A stretch of DNA of 64,000 nt from Campylobacter lari (GCF_001017575.1 NZ_CP011372.1:1178001-1242000); one strand, 5' to 3'; counted from the first letter of the stretch, positions 29,822-39,542 are shown. Numbers and translations: made by a program. The notes: generated from the sequence alone by a model not told the origin.

Positions 29822-31152
29822 TCTAAAACCTCACGTAATTCTTTGGCTACAAAACATTTTAAACCAAGATCTTCCATAGGCTTAACCGGCACTATGGCAT
29901 TTTTAAATTTTTGCATTTTAGCTTCTTTTAAACGCACATCAAGTGAAAATACTTCTTTGATTTCACCATTTAAGCTAAGCTCACCTATAAAAACACTATC
30001 TTTACTTAAAGGGCGGTTTTTAAAACTTGAAATAATAGCCGCAACTACTGCTAAATCTGCCGCAGTTTCACTAATTTTTACCCCACCACTTACATTAATA
30101 AAAACATCATAGTGTCCCAAAGGAATTTCAAGCTTTCTCTCAAGTAAAGCTATGAGCATATCTAAACGGTTTTTTTCATAACCTGTTGCGCTGCGTTTTG
30201 GATAAGCACTCTCACAAACTAAGGCTTGAATTTCTAACACCAAAGCTCTGCTTCCTTCCATTACCACACTTAAGGCACTACCACTTACTGCCTTACCACG
30301 CGTAAAAAATCTATTAGCTATATCTTTAGCACTAATTAAACCCTTAGAAGTCATTTCAAAAATACCAACTTCAGAAATATTTCCATAACGATTTTTAAAA
30401 CCTCTTAAAATTCTTATTTCTTTATTAGCATCACCTTCAAAATAAAGCACTACATCTACCATATGCTCTAAAATTCTAGGTCCTGCTATAGCTCCATCTT
30501 TAGTAATATGCCCTATGATAAAAGTGCTAATATTATTTGCTTTAGAATAGCGCATTAACTCAAAAGTAATTTCCCTAACTTGAGTGATACTACCTGCTGC
30601 TGAAGTGATTTTGTTAGAATATAAAGTTTGTATAGAATCAATAATCAAAATTTCATAATCTTTTTTAGAAAGCTCACTCAAAATATCTTCCAAACAAAGC
30701 TCTGTGAGCAAAAATAAATTTTCACAATTTGCATTCAAGCGATCTGCACGCAGTTTGATTTGTGACTTACTCTCTTCGCCACTTACATAAAGTACTTTTT
30801 TACCACTTTTAGCTAGATTTGAAGCAATCTTTAGCAAAAGCGTAGATTTTCCAACTCCTGGGGAACCTCCTATCAATACCAAAGAGCCCACAACAAGCCC
30901 ACCGCCTAAAACTAAATCAAGCTCATTATCATCAGTGCTTATACGCGTAAAATTTTCTGCCACAACATCGTTAATACATACAGCAGAACTTGGAGTGCTT
31001 GAAAGCGAGTTTAACTCTTTTAAAACTTTAATTTGTTCTTGCTTTAACTCAACAAAACTATCCCAAGAACCACATTCAGGACATTTTCCTAGCCATTTGC
31101 TTTGTTGATTTCCACAAGCTTGACATTCAAATAAAATGTGTTTTTTAGCCAT
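29812..31152 (-). CDS. radA: DNA repair protein RadA
   Basis: A 446-residue RecA-like ATPase that helps process recombination intermediates. It has an N-terminal zinc finger (CQACG near residue 10 and CPECG near 24), Walker A GGSPGVGKST, the RadA-specific KNRYG motif and a C-terminal Lon-like domain (SGGVKISETAADLAVVAAII). Start and length are standard. It lies 3 bases after ftsY in the same operon. Confidence 0.97.
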   Translation of the reverse strand: MAKKHILFECQACGNQQSKWLGKCPECGSWDSFVELKQEQIKVLKELNSLSSTPSSAVCINDVVAENFTRISTDDNELDLVLGGGLVVGSLVLIGGSPGVGKSTLLLKIASNLAKSGKKVLYVSGEESKSQIKLRADRLNANCENLFLLTELCLEDILSELSKKDYEILIIDSIQTLYSNKITSAAGSITQVREITFELMRYSKANNISTFIIGHITKDGAIAGPRILEHMVDVVLYFEGDANKEIRILRGFKNRYGNISEVGIFEMTSKGLISAKDIANRFFTRGKAVSGSALSVVMEGSRALVLEIQALVCESAYPKRSATGYEKNRLDMLIALLERKLEIPLGHYDVFINVSGGVKISETAADLAVVAAIISSFKNRPLSKDSVFIGELSLNGEIKEVFSLDVRLKEAKMQKFKNAIVPVKPMEDLGLKCFVAKELREVLEWM

Positions 31153-31155
31153 AAA

Positions 31156-32022
31156 TTAAGCAAAAATCTCTTCAACTAAAGTTTTAACATATTCACTAGG
31201 GTTGAACTCATGAATTTGTCCTAGCTGCTCCCCTACTCCTACATATAAAATAGGAAGCTCAAGTTCTCTTGCTATGCTAAATAAAGCTCCACCTTTAGCG
31301 GTTCCATCAAGTTTTGTAATAATCACTCCATCAAGTTTTACTAAATCATTAAAAGCTTTTGCTTGCAAAATTCCTGCCACACCTTGAGTACCATCAAGCA
31401 CAAGAATTTTTCTATGAGGAGCTCCTTGCATAGCTTTATCGCTTATGCGAACGATTTTTTCAAGCTCATTAGCAAGATTTTTTTGATTTTGCAAGCGTCC
31501 TGCTGTATCTAAAATAACCCTATCATAGTTTTTTGCTAAAGCTTTAGAAATAGCATCATAAGCGACTGCTGAAGGATCGTGTCCTTGTGAAGTAGCTATG
31601 ATATCTATATCTAATTTTTGCGCCCATAATTTTAACTGCTCTATAGCTCCTGCCCTAAAAGTATCACAAGCTCCAAGTATAACTTTTTCGCCATTTTCTT
31701 TATGCAAATGCGCCATTTTAGCAATACTTGTAGTCTTACCCACTCCATTTACACCTAAAATCAAATCCACAAAAGGCTTGGCATTAGCAAGTTCTGGTCT
31801 ATCATAAATAAAATAAGTCCCCATAACACGCTCTAAATCGGCCTTTTTAACCTCATCATTTGGAGGAAGATAATAAATAATCTCTTCAACTATCTCATAT
31901 GCCACATCAGCTTCTAAAAGCATTTCTTCAAGCAAATCTTTGGTAATGATTTTATTTGAAGCCTTAACTAAATGAATACTTTCTAAGGTTTTTTTCAAAC
32001 CATTTTTTAAAAATCCAAACAT
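31156..32022 (-). CDS. ftsY: Signal recognition particle receptor FtsY
   Basis: A 288-residue GTPase that docks SRP-ribosome complexes at the inner membrane. It is a compact form: the NG domain with almost no acidic A domain. Motifs are GVNGVGKTTS (G1), DTFRAGA, DTAGR, TKLDGTAKGG (G4 region) and the closing GVGEQLGQIHEFNPSEYV. Its ATG overlaps the stop of the thioredoxin-like lipoprotein gene by one base. Confidence 0.96.
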   Translation of the reverse strand: MFGFLKNGLKKTLESIHLVKASNKIITKDLLEEMLLEADVAYEIVEEIIYYLPPNDEVKKADLERVMGTYFIYDRPELANAKPFVDLILGVNGVGKTTSIAKMAHLHKENGEKVILGACDTFRAGAIEQLKLWAQKLDIDIIATSQGHDPSAVAYDAISKALAKNYDRVILDTAGRLQNQKNLANELEKIVRISDKAMQGAPHRKILVLDGTQGVAGILQAKAFNDLVKLDGVIITKLDGTAKGGALFSIARELELPILYVGVGEQLGQIHEFNPSEYVKTLVEEIFA

Positions 32023-32567
32023 TACATTATCGCTTTTTGTATATCTATATCTAACATTTCTTCAGGGATTATCCCTAAATACTCTTTAATCTTTTCGCCT
32101 CTTGCATTAAACAACACCATTGTTGGTATAGAACTAACATTTAAAACTTTAGAAAAAACAAAATTATTTTCTCCGATAACTACTGGAAATTTAATTTTTT
32201 CATCTTCTATAAAAGTTAATATTTCTTGCTCTTTATTTTCTTCCAAAAAAAGCGCTATTACTTCAAATTTTTCTTGATATTTGTTATTTAGATTATTTAA
32301 ATGTGGAATTTGAGCCTTACAAGGTGCACACCAACTTGTAAAAAAAACAAACAACTTAGCTTTAGCCGTATCATCAAAATTAAATGCTTGCTCATGATAT
32401 TTCACATACATTTTCCTACCATCTAAAAATTTTAAAGTAAAATCAATATTTTCACTTTGAGTCAAACTCGCATTGTCTGTATTTTCAGTACTAGAATTTT
32501 CTTTATCACTAGAGCATGAAGCAAAAAATACCGCGATAAAAATTACTAAAAAAATTTTAAATTTCAA
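32022..32567 (-). CDS. Thioredoxin-like lipoprotein (TlpA/ResA type)
   Basis: A 181-residue exported protein. A lipobox (FASC, Cys near residue 18) ends the signal peptide, so the protein should be lipid-anchored and face the periplasm. A Ser/Asn/Thr-rich linker follows, then a thioredoxin fold with the redox motif CAPC in FFTSWCAPCKAQIP. The cis-Pro region reads SSIPTMVLFN. It probably reduces periplasmic disulfides, for example in cytochrome c maturation. It is first in the trx-ftsY-radA-FAD operon. Confidence 0.9.
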   Translation of the reverse strand: MKFKIFLVIFIAVFFASCSSDKENSSTENTDNASLTQSENIDFTLKFLDGRKMYVKYHEQAFNFDDTAKAKLFVFFTSWCAPCKAQIPHLNNLNNKYQEKFEVIALFLEENKEQEILTFIEDEKIKFPVVIGENNFVFSKVLNVSSIPTMVLFNARGEKIKEYLGIIPEEMLDIDIQKAIM

Positions 32568-32634
32568 TTCTTATCCTTATGATTTTTTAAGCTTAAAAGT
32601 ATAACATAAAAAGTTAAAAACTTTAAGGAAAGCC

Positions 32635-33264
32635 TTGATAAAAAACAATTTTAGAATAAAACAAAAATCCAAAATGCATTTAAAATTAAAGTATCAATAC
32701 AAAAGGGATTTTTTGGTTTTTCAAGAAATAAAGAAAATTCTAAATTTATACAAAAATTGTAGAAATATCCTTATATATATCCCTTTAAAATATGAAATTA
32801 ATCTTTATAAATTCAGACATTTTCTAACAAAAAAATATCAAATTTTCGTCCCATTTATGCAAGATAAAAGTTTAAAGGTAGTAAAATTAAGATTAGCTCT
32901 TGAAAAAAAGAGCTTTGGGGTGTATGAGCCAAAAGATTCTTTTTTGCAAACTCACATTGATGTTGCAATTATTCCTGTAATAGGTGTAGATGCAAAATTA
33001 GGAAGAATCGGTCATGGTCAAGGTTTTTACGATAGGTTTTTTGAAAGCATTTCTTATAAAAAACCTTTGGTTATTTTTACGCAAATGATAGATGCAAAAT
33101 CTGATCAATTTTTTAGCCAAGATCATGATATAAAAGGAAATTTTTATATAAACCCTTATAAAAAATATTTTAGGAAAGTTAAAAACAATGATAGAAATAT
33201 TAGTCGCATTAATAGCCGTTTTTATAGGCGGAGGGATTGGGTATATAGTCGCCAAAAAGATTAA
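32635..33264 (+). CDS. 5-formyltetrahydrofolate cyclo-ligase family protein
   Basis: A 209-residue enzyme likely to convert 5-formyl-THF to 5,10-methenyl-THF. The diagnostic motif is RIGHGQGFYDRFF near residue 123, a variant of the family's G-x-G-x-G-Y-Y-D-R. A TTG start at 32635 follows TTAAGGAAAGCC, and no ATG is better placed. The frame continues 77 bases into rny. The last 25 residues (after KKYF) look unlike the family, so the natural C terminus may have been extended by loss of a stop. Confidence 0.85.
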   Translation: MIKNNFRIKQKSKMHLKLKYQYKRDFLVFQEIKKILNLYKNCRNILIYIPLKYEINLYKFRHFLTKKYQIFVPFMQDKSLKVVKLRLALEKKSFGVYEPKDSFLQTHIDVAIIPVIGVDAKLGRIGHGQGFYDRFFESISYKKPLVIFTQMIDAKSDQFFSQDHDIKGNFYINPYKKYFRKVKNNDRNISRINSRFYRRRDWVYSRQKD

Positions 33265-34741
33265 TGATGCAAATTTCAATATCTTTTTAGAGCAAGCAAA
33301 AGCAAAAGCAAAAGCCATTGAATATGAAGCTGAACTAACACTTAAAGATGCTAAAAATTCGGTTGCTGAAGCTGAATTTGCAGCAAAGAAAAAATTTGAT
33401 GAAAAAATTCAAAAACTTCAAAAAGAGCATTCTATTAAACTAGAAGAGCTTAATAAAAAAGAACAAAATCTTCATTATCAAGAAAAACTTCATGAGGAAA
33501 ATAAAAACAAGCTAGCAAAAGAACAGCAAGCTATAAAAGCTTTACATGAGGAAAATGAAAATTTAAAACAAAATTATGAAACAAAGCTTAGTGAGGTATT
33601 AAAAATTCTTGAACATTCAGCTGGTCTTACACAAGAAGAAGCAAAAAATATAGTTTTACAAAAAGTAGAAGAAAACTCAAGAGCTGAGATTGCCCATATT
33701 GTTAGAAAATACGAAGAAGAAGCTAGAAATGAAGCTAAAAGAAAGGCTAACTTTATCTTAGCGCAAGCTACTTCAAGATTTGCAGGGGAATTTGCTGCTG
33801 AAAGATTAATCAATGTAGTAAATATCAAAAATGATGAGCTAAAAGGTCGTATTATAGGCAAAGAAGGGAGAAATGTTAAAACCTTAGAAATGGTTTTGGG
33901 TGTTGATATTATCATCGATGATACACCTGGAGCGATTATAGTAAGTTGTTTTAATCTTTATAGACGCGCCATTGCTACAAAAGTAATTGAGCTTTTAGTT
34001 GAAGATGGCAGAATACAACCTGCAAAAATAGAAGAAATTCATGAAAAAGTTTGCAAAGAATTTGAAGATAATATCTTAGAAGAAGGTCAAACTATAGTAA
34101 TGGATTTAGGACTTAATAATATACACTCTGAAATTGTTAAATTAATAGGAAAATTAAGATATAGAGCAAGTTATGGCCAAAATGCTCTAGCACATTCTTT
34201 AGAAGTAGCACATTTAGCTGGAATCATAGCAGCTGAGTGTGGTGGGGATGAAAAATTAGCAAGAAGAGCTGGGATTTTACACGATATAGGCAAGGCTTTA
34301 ACGCATGAATTTGAAGGTTCTCATGTGGATTTAGGAGCTGAACTTTGTAAAAGATACAAAGAACATCCTGTTGTAATTAATGCAATTTATGCTCATCATG
34401 GGCATGAAGAAGCTATAAGTATAGAATCAGCTGCAGTTTGTACAGCAGATACACTAAGCGCTGCACGCCCTGGTGCAAGACGTGAAGTTTTAGAAGCCTT
34501 CTTAAAAAGAGTGAGTGAGCTTGAAGATATAGCAAAGAGCAAAGAAGGGGTTAAAAAGGCTTATGCTATTAATGCTGGCAGGGAAATTAGAGTTATTGTT
34601 AATGCAAAATTAGTCAATGATGATGAATCTGTGCTTTTAGCCAAAGAAATAGCTGAAGAAATTCAAGAAAAAGTACAATATCCTGGTGAAATAAAAGTCA
34701 ATGTCATCAGAGAGCTTAGAGCTATTGATTTTGCAAGATAA
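33188..34741 (+). CDS. rny: Ribonuclease Y
   Basis: A 517-residue endoribonuclease that starts mRNA decay. It has an N-terminal membrane helix (EILVALIAVFIGGGIGYIVA), a long coiled coil (about 30-200), a KH domain (GRIIGKEGRNVKTLEMVLGV) and an HD domain (HDIGKALTHEFEGSHVDLG) with metal-binding His-Asp. Length is normal. It overlaps the upstream cyclo-ligase gene, so coupling is likely. An AGGAAAG site precedes the ATG. Confidence 0.97.
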   Translation: MIEILVALIAVFIGGGIGYIVAKKINDANFNIFLEQAKAKAKAIEYEAELTLKDAKNSVAEAEFAAKKKFDEKIQKLQKEHSIKLEELNKKEQNLHYQEKLHEENKNKLAKEQQAIKALHEENENLKQNYETKLSEVLKILEHSAGLTQEEAKNIVLQKVEENSRAEIAHIVRKYEEEARNEAKRKANFILAQATSRFAGEFAAERLINVVNIKNDELKGRIIGKEGRNVKTLEMVLGVDIIIDDTPGAIIVSCFNLYRRAIATKVIELLVEDGRIQPAKIEEIHEKVCKEFEDNILEEGQTIVMDLGLNNIHSEIVKLIGKLRYRASYGQNALAHSLEVAHLAGIIAAECGGDEKLARRAGILHDIGKALTHEFEGSHVDLGAELCKRYKEHPVVINAIYAHHGHEEAISIESAAVCTADTLSAARPGARREVLEAFLKRVSELEDIAKSKEGVKKAYAINAGREIRVIVNAKLVNDDESVLLAKEIAEEIQEKVQYPGEIKVNVIRELRAIDFAR

Positions 34742-34749
34742 GGTTTTTC

Positions 34750-35313
34750 ATGCAAGAAATGATAGATAATCTAAGCACTTATGGCTATTTGATTTTATTT
34801 TTTTATTCTTTTGGTGGAGGTATGGTTGCTATACTTGCTGCAGGAGTGCTTTGTGCAAGTTCTACTAAACTTGATTTGCATTTATGTATATTTTTAGCCT
34901 TTTTAGCTAATACCATAGGATCAACCTTGTTATTTATCTTAGGAAAATACTACAAAAAAGACATAATGCCTTATTTTAAAAATCATAGAAGAAAAATTGC
35001 TCTTGCTATGATGAAAATCAAAAAATACGGTGACTTGCTTTTAGTGGTGCAAAAATTTATCTATGGAGTAAAAACTATCATTCCTATAGCAGCAGGTCTT
35101 TGTAAATTTAGCTTTATAAGATTTTTTATCATCAATACCTTAGCTAGTTTGATTTGGGCTGTTATTTTAGGCTATGCTGGTTTTATTTTTGGAAATACTC
35201 TAAAAGAGGCTTTTGAAGTATTTACCAACTATCCTTACATAGCTCCTGCTTTTATAATCACTTTAATTTTTATTATATGGTTATATTTATCACGCTTTTC
35301 TAAGAAAAAATGA
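34750..35313 (+). CDS. DedA-family membrane protein
   Basis: A 187-residue protein with 4-5 hydrophobic segments and the DedA/SNARE-associated motif region (FLANTIGSTLLFILGKYY; KFIYGVKTIIPIAAGL). DedA proteins support membrane homeostasis and lipid-carrier recycling (family knowledge). It starts 8 bases after rny, and its stop overlaps the ATG of the ComEC-like gene (ATGA). Confidence 0.88.
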   Translation: MQEMIDNLSTYGYLILFFYSFGGGMVAILAAGVLCASSTKLDLHLCIFLAFLANTIGSTLLFILGKYYKKDIMPYFKNHRRKIALAMMKIKKYGDLLLVVQKFIYGVKTIIPIAAGLCKFSFIRFFIINTLASLIWAVILGYAGFIFGNTLKEAFEVFTNYPYIAPAFIITLIFIIWLYLSRFSKKK

Positions 35314-36566
35314 GTTTAAAATTCTCTATAAAAGAAACTTATAGAGAATTTTTTATTTTATTATTATGTTTTTTAGCAATTTTTAGTTTAAATTTCATCT
35401 ATGAGTATAAAAAATATCAAAATTTTAAACTTACTAAACATTTATTACTTAAAGATAATATCGTTTTATCTTCTTATGAAAAAACTAATAAAAAAGGTAA
35501 AAAATATCAAGTTTTAAAACTTAAAAATTCTGATTTTATTTTTTACACTACTAGCTTTAAAGATCTAAATTTAAGTAAAAATGATGTGATAAATCTTAGA
35601 ATTATCACTAAAAATATTAACTTTAAAAATTATCTTAGTAAAAGTTTTTATGCACCAAGTTATGATTTTAACAAAACCAAAACACAAAAAGAAAATACCT
35701 TAATAAGGTATTTTTTAAATCAACATCAAAATGAAAAAATCAAAGAATTTTACGGGGCTTTATTTTTTGCAAAAAATGTATCAAGTGAACTTAGAAATGA
35801 TGTAAATTTTTATAATATCGCGCATTTAATTGCTATTAGCGGGTATCATTTGGGCTTGTTATTTAGCTTTTGCTTTTTGATTTTTGCTCCTTTATACGCT
35901 TTTTTTCATAAACGATATTTTCCTTATAGAAGTTTAAAACTTGACATTAGCATTTTTGCTTTCTTGCTTTTAATTTTGTATATATTTTTAATAGATTTTA
36001 GCCCTTCTTATACAAGAGCTTTACTAATGAGCATTTTTGCTTTTTATTTATTTAGTAAAAATATTAAAATACTCAGTTTTAAATTTTTATTTTTAAGTAT
36101 AGCATTTTGTATTAGTATTTTTCCAAAACTTCTTTTTAGTGTTGGCTTTTTATTTTCTATTTTGGGAGTTTTTTATATTTATTTGTATCTTCACCATTTT
36201 AAAGATCAATTTTCAAATTTTACTCATGTTTTTTTGCTAAATATTTGGACCTTTTTAGCAATGATTATCCCTGTATTATACTTTTTTCCTCTACTTAGTT
36301 TTCAGCAATTTTTAGCCATACCTTTAAGCTTAGCCTTTGTGGTATTTTATCCTTTGGTTTTAATCTTGCATATTTTTTCTTATGGAAATTTATTAGATTT
36401 ATATTTAATGCATTTTTTTGAGTTTAAAATGCATGCAATTAATCTATCAATACCTTTTGTGTTTTATTGTATTTATTTAATTTTATCTTTAATCGCTATA
36501 TTTAATAAACACTTAGCTCTTTTTGTAATTTCTCTTGGGTTTATTCCCTTTATTTTCTTGATTTAA
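35310..36566 (+). CDS. ComEC/Rec2-type competence membrane protein, short form
   Basis: A 418-residue polytopic membrane protein. After a short N-terminal soluble region it has the competence core, with AHLIAISGYHLGLLFSF matching the conserved H-x-x-x-SG-x-H-x-x-x block, then about 8 further helices. ComEC forms the inner-membrane channel for transformation DNA. It lacks the C-terminal beta-lactamase-like domain of long ComEC, as usual in campylobacters. The 3' end overlaps the convergent YihY gene by 54 bases. Confidence 0.85.
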   Translation: MSLKFSIKETYREFFILLLCFLAIFSLNFIYEYKKYQNFKLTKHLLLKDNIVLSSYEKTNKKGKKYQVLKLKNSDFIFYTTSFKDLNLSKNDVINLRIITKNINFKNYLSKSFYAPSYDFNKTKTQKENTLIRYFLNQHQNEKIKEFYGALFFAKNVSSELRNDVNFYNIAHLIAISGYHLGLLFSFCFLIFAPLYAFFHKRYFPYRSLKLDISIFAFLLLILYIFLIDFSPSYTRALLMSIFAFYLFSKNIKILSFKFLFLSIAFCISIFPKLLFSVGFLFSILGVFYIYLYLHHFKDQFSNFTHVFLLNIWTFLAMIIPVLYFFPLLSFQQFLAIPLSLAFVVFYPLVLILHIFSYGNLLDLYLMHFFEFKMHAINLSIPFVFYCIYLILSLIAIFNKHLALFVISLGFIPFIFLI

Positions 36567-37328
36567 AAGCAAATAAGCCTTTAATCCCAAAAGATAAATA
36601 ATCCAAGAAATATAAATCCACAAAAAGAAAAATAATATTACAGAAAAAGAACCATATACATTTAAATAAGTTTTATTATATACAGCATAATACACAAAAA
36701 TCATCTTAGAAATATACCAAATTACAGAAGCGCCAAAAGAACTAATAAGTAAGGTTTTTAAATCGCCTTTTTTGCTTACCGAACTTGAATAAGAAACAAA
36801 AAACAAAGCCCATATAATCACATAAGGTAAAATCTCAAAAAAATTTAAAGCAATATTAAAATCATCTAAGGTTTTTTGTATAAAACCTGAAATATAAAAA
36901 CTCACCCCAAGCCCAAGTGGGGTTAAGGTTGCTAAAGTCCAATAAGAGCTTATACTGTGCCAAAGACTTTTAGAATCTTCTTCTAAGAGCTTATTAATCA
37001 CATAATCATAACCTGAAAAAAAAGCCAAAGAAGTCAAAGCCATAGCCAAAAGTCCTATAAGTCCTAAATTTACACTGTTTTTTAAAAAGGTATTGATGTA
37101 TTGTATGATTAATTCTTGTTGAGTCGGGATTAAAAAAGTAAAAATTAAATTTTTAATTCTTTCTTGATAAATTTCAAAACTTGGAATTTGGGTAAAAACC
37201 CAAAAACACAAAAACAAAAGTGGTATTAAAGACAAGATAGTATAAAAACTCAAGGCCGCAGCATAATTTAAAATTTCTTTATCTCTTAAAGCTAAAAGAA
37301 TTTTAAATAAGTTTTTAAAACTCATCAA
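36513..37328 (-). CDS. YihY/UPF0761 family inner-membrane protein
   Basis: A 271-residue protein with about six hydrophobic helices and the family features ALSFYTILSLIPLLFL at the N terminus and YGSFSVILFFFLWIYISWII near the C terminus. It was once named rbn (RNase BN), but that activity was later assigned elsewhere. The true role is unknown. Its start overlaps the glcD-like stop by 4 bases. Confidence 0.9.
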   Translation of the reverse strand: MMSFKNLFKILLALRDKEILNYAAALSFYTILSLIPLLFLCFWVFTQIPSFEIYQERIKNLIFTFLIPTQQELIIQYINTFLKNSVNLGLIGLLAMALTSLAFFSGYDYVINKLLEEDSKSLWHSISSYWTLATLTPLGLGVSFYISGFIQKTLDDFNIALNFFEILPYVIIWALFFVSYSSSVSKKGDLKTLLISSFGASVIWYISKMIFVYYAVYNKTYLNVYGSFSVILFFFLWIYISWIIYLLGLKAYLLLNQENKGNKPKRNYKKS

Positions 37329-38707
37329 AGTCCCATTTTGAAAGGATTGAGTATATTATTTGGATCAAATGCTTTTTTGATATTTCTCATTAAGTCCATT
37401 TCAGCTTCATTAAAAGCAAGCTTCATAAAAGGAGCTTTTGAAATGCCTATGCCATGCTCTCCACTTAAAGTCCCACCTAAAGAGACCGTAAGCTTAAACA
37501 CCTCTTCCACAGCTTCATAACCTTTTTTAACTAATTCAGGATTGTTTTTATCACTTACCATTACATTAGTATGCACATTCCCATCGCCAGTATGACCAAA
37601 ACAAGGGATTTTAAAACCATATTTTTTAGAAATTTCAGCTATGCCTTTTAAAAGCTCAGGTAGTTTTGAACGCGGTACTGTAATATCTTCATTAAGTTTT
37701 AAATTTCCATACATTGCTATGCTTTGAGAACAATTTCTTCTAGCAAACCAAATATCAGCTGCTTCTTGCTCATCTTTTGCTATTTTAAACTCTCTTACGC
37801 CAGATTCATAAAAACTTTCTTGCAAGATTTTTAAATCTGCTTCCAAAGCCTCTTCTACATTACCATCTACATCAGCGATTAAAATCGCACCCGCATCCAT
37901 AGGCAAGCCTTTTTGAAATTTTTGCTCTAATGCTTGTATGCTTAGTTGATCTAAAAATTCCATAGATACAGGAGTTACACCTTTAGCTAAAGTTTTATAA
38001 ACTGCATTCATCGCTTCATCAATGCTATTAAAAATCCCCATAGCTGTCTTTTTAAACTTTGGCAAAGCTACTAGTTTTAAAGTAATCTCGCTAAGCACAG
38101 CCAAAGATCCCTCACTTGCTATTAAAATTCCAGCTAGATTATAACCCGCTACATCTTTTATGGTTTTTTTGCCTGCTCTAATAATTTCTCCATTAGGTAA
38201 AACTGCTCTTAAGGCCATTACATAATCTTTAGTTATACCATACTTAGCAGCCCTCATACCCCCTGCATTTTCGCTTACATTGCCCCCTAAAGAAGAATAC
38301 TCCATACTAGCAGGATCAGGTGGATAAAATAAGCCATATTCTTTTACTTTTTCTTGTAAAGCCATATTTATTACACCAGGTTGTACCACTGCAACTAAAT
38401 TTTCAAGATCAATTTCTAAAATTTTATTCATATGTTTTTCAAAGCTTAGCACCACTCCACCATTAACAGCCAAGCTTCCACCGGTAAATCCGCTACCTGA
38501 ACCCCTAGGAATAACGATGATTTTATTTTCATTGCAATATTTTAGAATTTGACTAATATCATTTTCATCTCTTGGAAAAAGCACCCCATCAGGCAGATAA
38601 TGCTTTTTAGTAGCATCATAGCTATACGCTCTTTTATGGATAGGATCAAAATGTGCATTTTCAACCCCTAAAAGATCTTGAAAGAATTTTTGATGAATTT
38701 CTTGCAT
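37325..38707 (-). CDS. glcD: FAD-linked 2-hydroxyacid oxidase (GlcD-like)
   Basis: This 460-residue flavoprotein is of the glycolate oxidase/D-lactate dehydrogenase type. The PCMH FAD-binding domain shows VIPRGSGSGFTGGSLAVNGG near residue 65 and the segment VVQPGVINMALQEK. The C-terminal FAD-oxidase domain has CFGHTGDGNVHTNVM and GEHGIGISKAPFM. It probably oxidises glycolate or D-lactate and feeds electrons to the respiratory chain. glcE/glcF partners are not adjacent. It overlaps the upstream exported-protein gene by one base. Confidence 0.9.
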   Translation of the reverse strand: MQEIHQKFFQDLLGVENAHFDPIHKRAYSYDATKKHYLPDGVLFPRDENDISQILKYCNENKIIVIPRGSGSGFTGGSLAVNGGVVLSFEKHMNKILEIDLENLVAVVQPGVINMALQEKVKEYGLFYPPDPASMEYSSLGGNVSENAGGMRAAKYGITKDYVMALRAVLPNGEIIRAGKKTIKDVAGYNLAGILIASEGSLAVLSEITLKLVALPKFKKTAMGIFNSIDEAMNAVYKTLAKGVTPVSMEFLDQLSIQALEQKFQKGLPMDAGAILIADVDGNVEEALEADLKILQESFYESGVREFKIAKDEQEAADIWFARRNCSQSIAMYGNLKLNEDITVPRSKLPELLKGIAEISKKYGFKIPCFGHTGDGNVHTNVMVSDKNNPELVKKGYEAVEEVFKLTVSLGGTLSGEHGIGISKAPFMKLAFNEAEMDLMRNIKKAFDPNNILNPFKMGL

Positions 38708-39426
38708 TATTTTTCTCTAGTTAAGCTAATTAGTTTTTCATAATATACATAATAATTTCCAATAGCCTCATCGTTTAAGCTAAAAATATCACTTTTATAG
38801 CCTGTAATTCTTGAATAAAATGGAATTTGTAAACTTTGAGCTTGAGGTATGGCAAATTCTTCAATCTTGCCAAAGTCTTGACAATCAACTATCTCAGCTT
38901 TATTTTCTAAAGCTACCACTAAAAGCCCAACAGCATTTTTTGAACAAAAAGATCTAAAATCTGATCTTCTTGGGGTTTGGCGGTATTCTTGTATCATATG
39001 AGCACCAAATAAATCAGGATGTAAAAAATAAATTCCATTTAATTTTTGAGCTATAAAATCATACACGCTTTTATCAGGAGCTATAATCAAAGCTCTATCG
39101 TATAAATAATTCAAAACTATTTTATCGCCTACTTGTGGCAATACATTTGGTAAAGGCATAGCATCTTGGGCTAGCATATCAAAAACTTTAAATTGTAATT
39201 TAACCAAACCATTTTCACGCCCTATCACACTAACTCTTGCAATGATAGATTTTTGTGTATCAATTTCATGTACAACTATACCACTTGAGTGCAATAAAAT
39301 CCTAGGATCATCTTTTATATAACCATAAATATCATCTACTTTTTCAAGTTTTGTTTGTATTAAATCAAAATTTTTAGCTTGTAAAAATGCTAAAAAACAG
39401 CAAAGCACTAAAATAATTCTTGACAA
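38707..39426 (-). CDS. Exported protein, similar to the N-terminal domain of Helicobacter PgbA
   Basis: A 239-residue protein with a signal peptide (RIILVLCCFLAFLQA) and a compact beta-rich domain. The pattern EKVDDIYGYIKDDPRILLHSSGIVVH recalls the plasminogen-binding protein N-terminal family of epsilonproteobacteria; this is from memory. It starts with TTG, supported by an AAGGAG site at 6-base spacing and the signal peptide that follows at once. The single Cys pair in the mature part could form a disulfide. A plasminogen-binding role is not shown. Confidence 0.65.
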   Translation of the reverse strand: MSRIILVLCCFLAFLQAKNFDLIQTKLEKVDDIYGYIKDDPRILLHSSGIVVHEIDTQKSIIARVSVIGRENGLVKLQFKVFDMLAQDAMPLPNVLPQVGDKIVLNYLYDRALIIAPDKSVYDFIAQKLNGIYFLHPDLFGAHMIQEYRQTPRRSDFRSFCSKNAVGLLVVALENKAEIVDCQDFGKIEEFAIPQAQSLQIPFYSRITGYKSDIFSLNDEAIGNYYVYYEKLISLTREK

Positions 39427-39455
39427 TTTATACTCCTTAAAAAGTGTAAAAATAA

Positions 39456-39503
39456 ATTATATTGTTTTTTCCTTACAAAATTGTAAGAAAAATTAAGTAA
39501 AAT
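39456..39503. promoter_or_regulatory. Divergent promoters flanking a palindrome (candidate operator)
   Basis: Minus-strand TATAAT (39456-39461) serves the exported-protein gene and plus-strand TAAAAT (39498-39503) the M23 gene. Between them lies a perfect inverted repeat, CTTACAA-AA-TTGTAAG (39472-39487), placed where the minus-strand -35 would be. One regulator dimer bound there could affect both genes. Confidence 0.45.
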
Positions 39504-39542
39504 ACAAATTTATGTTTAAATTTTAGAAGGCTTTAGATTATC

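Noticed and set aside
33574..33915. 113-codon minus-strand frame inside rny
   Set aside because: It is a mirror of the RNase Y KH region, with low-complexity Ser/Leu composition and no independent support.
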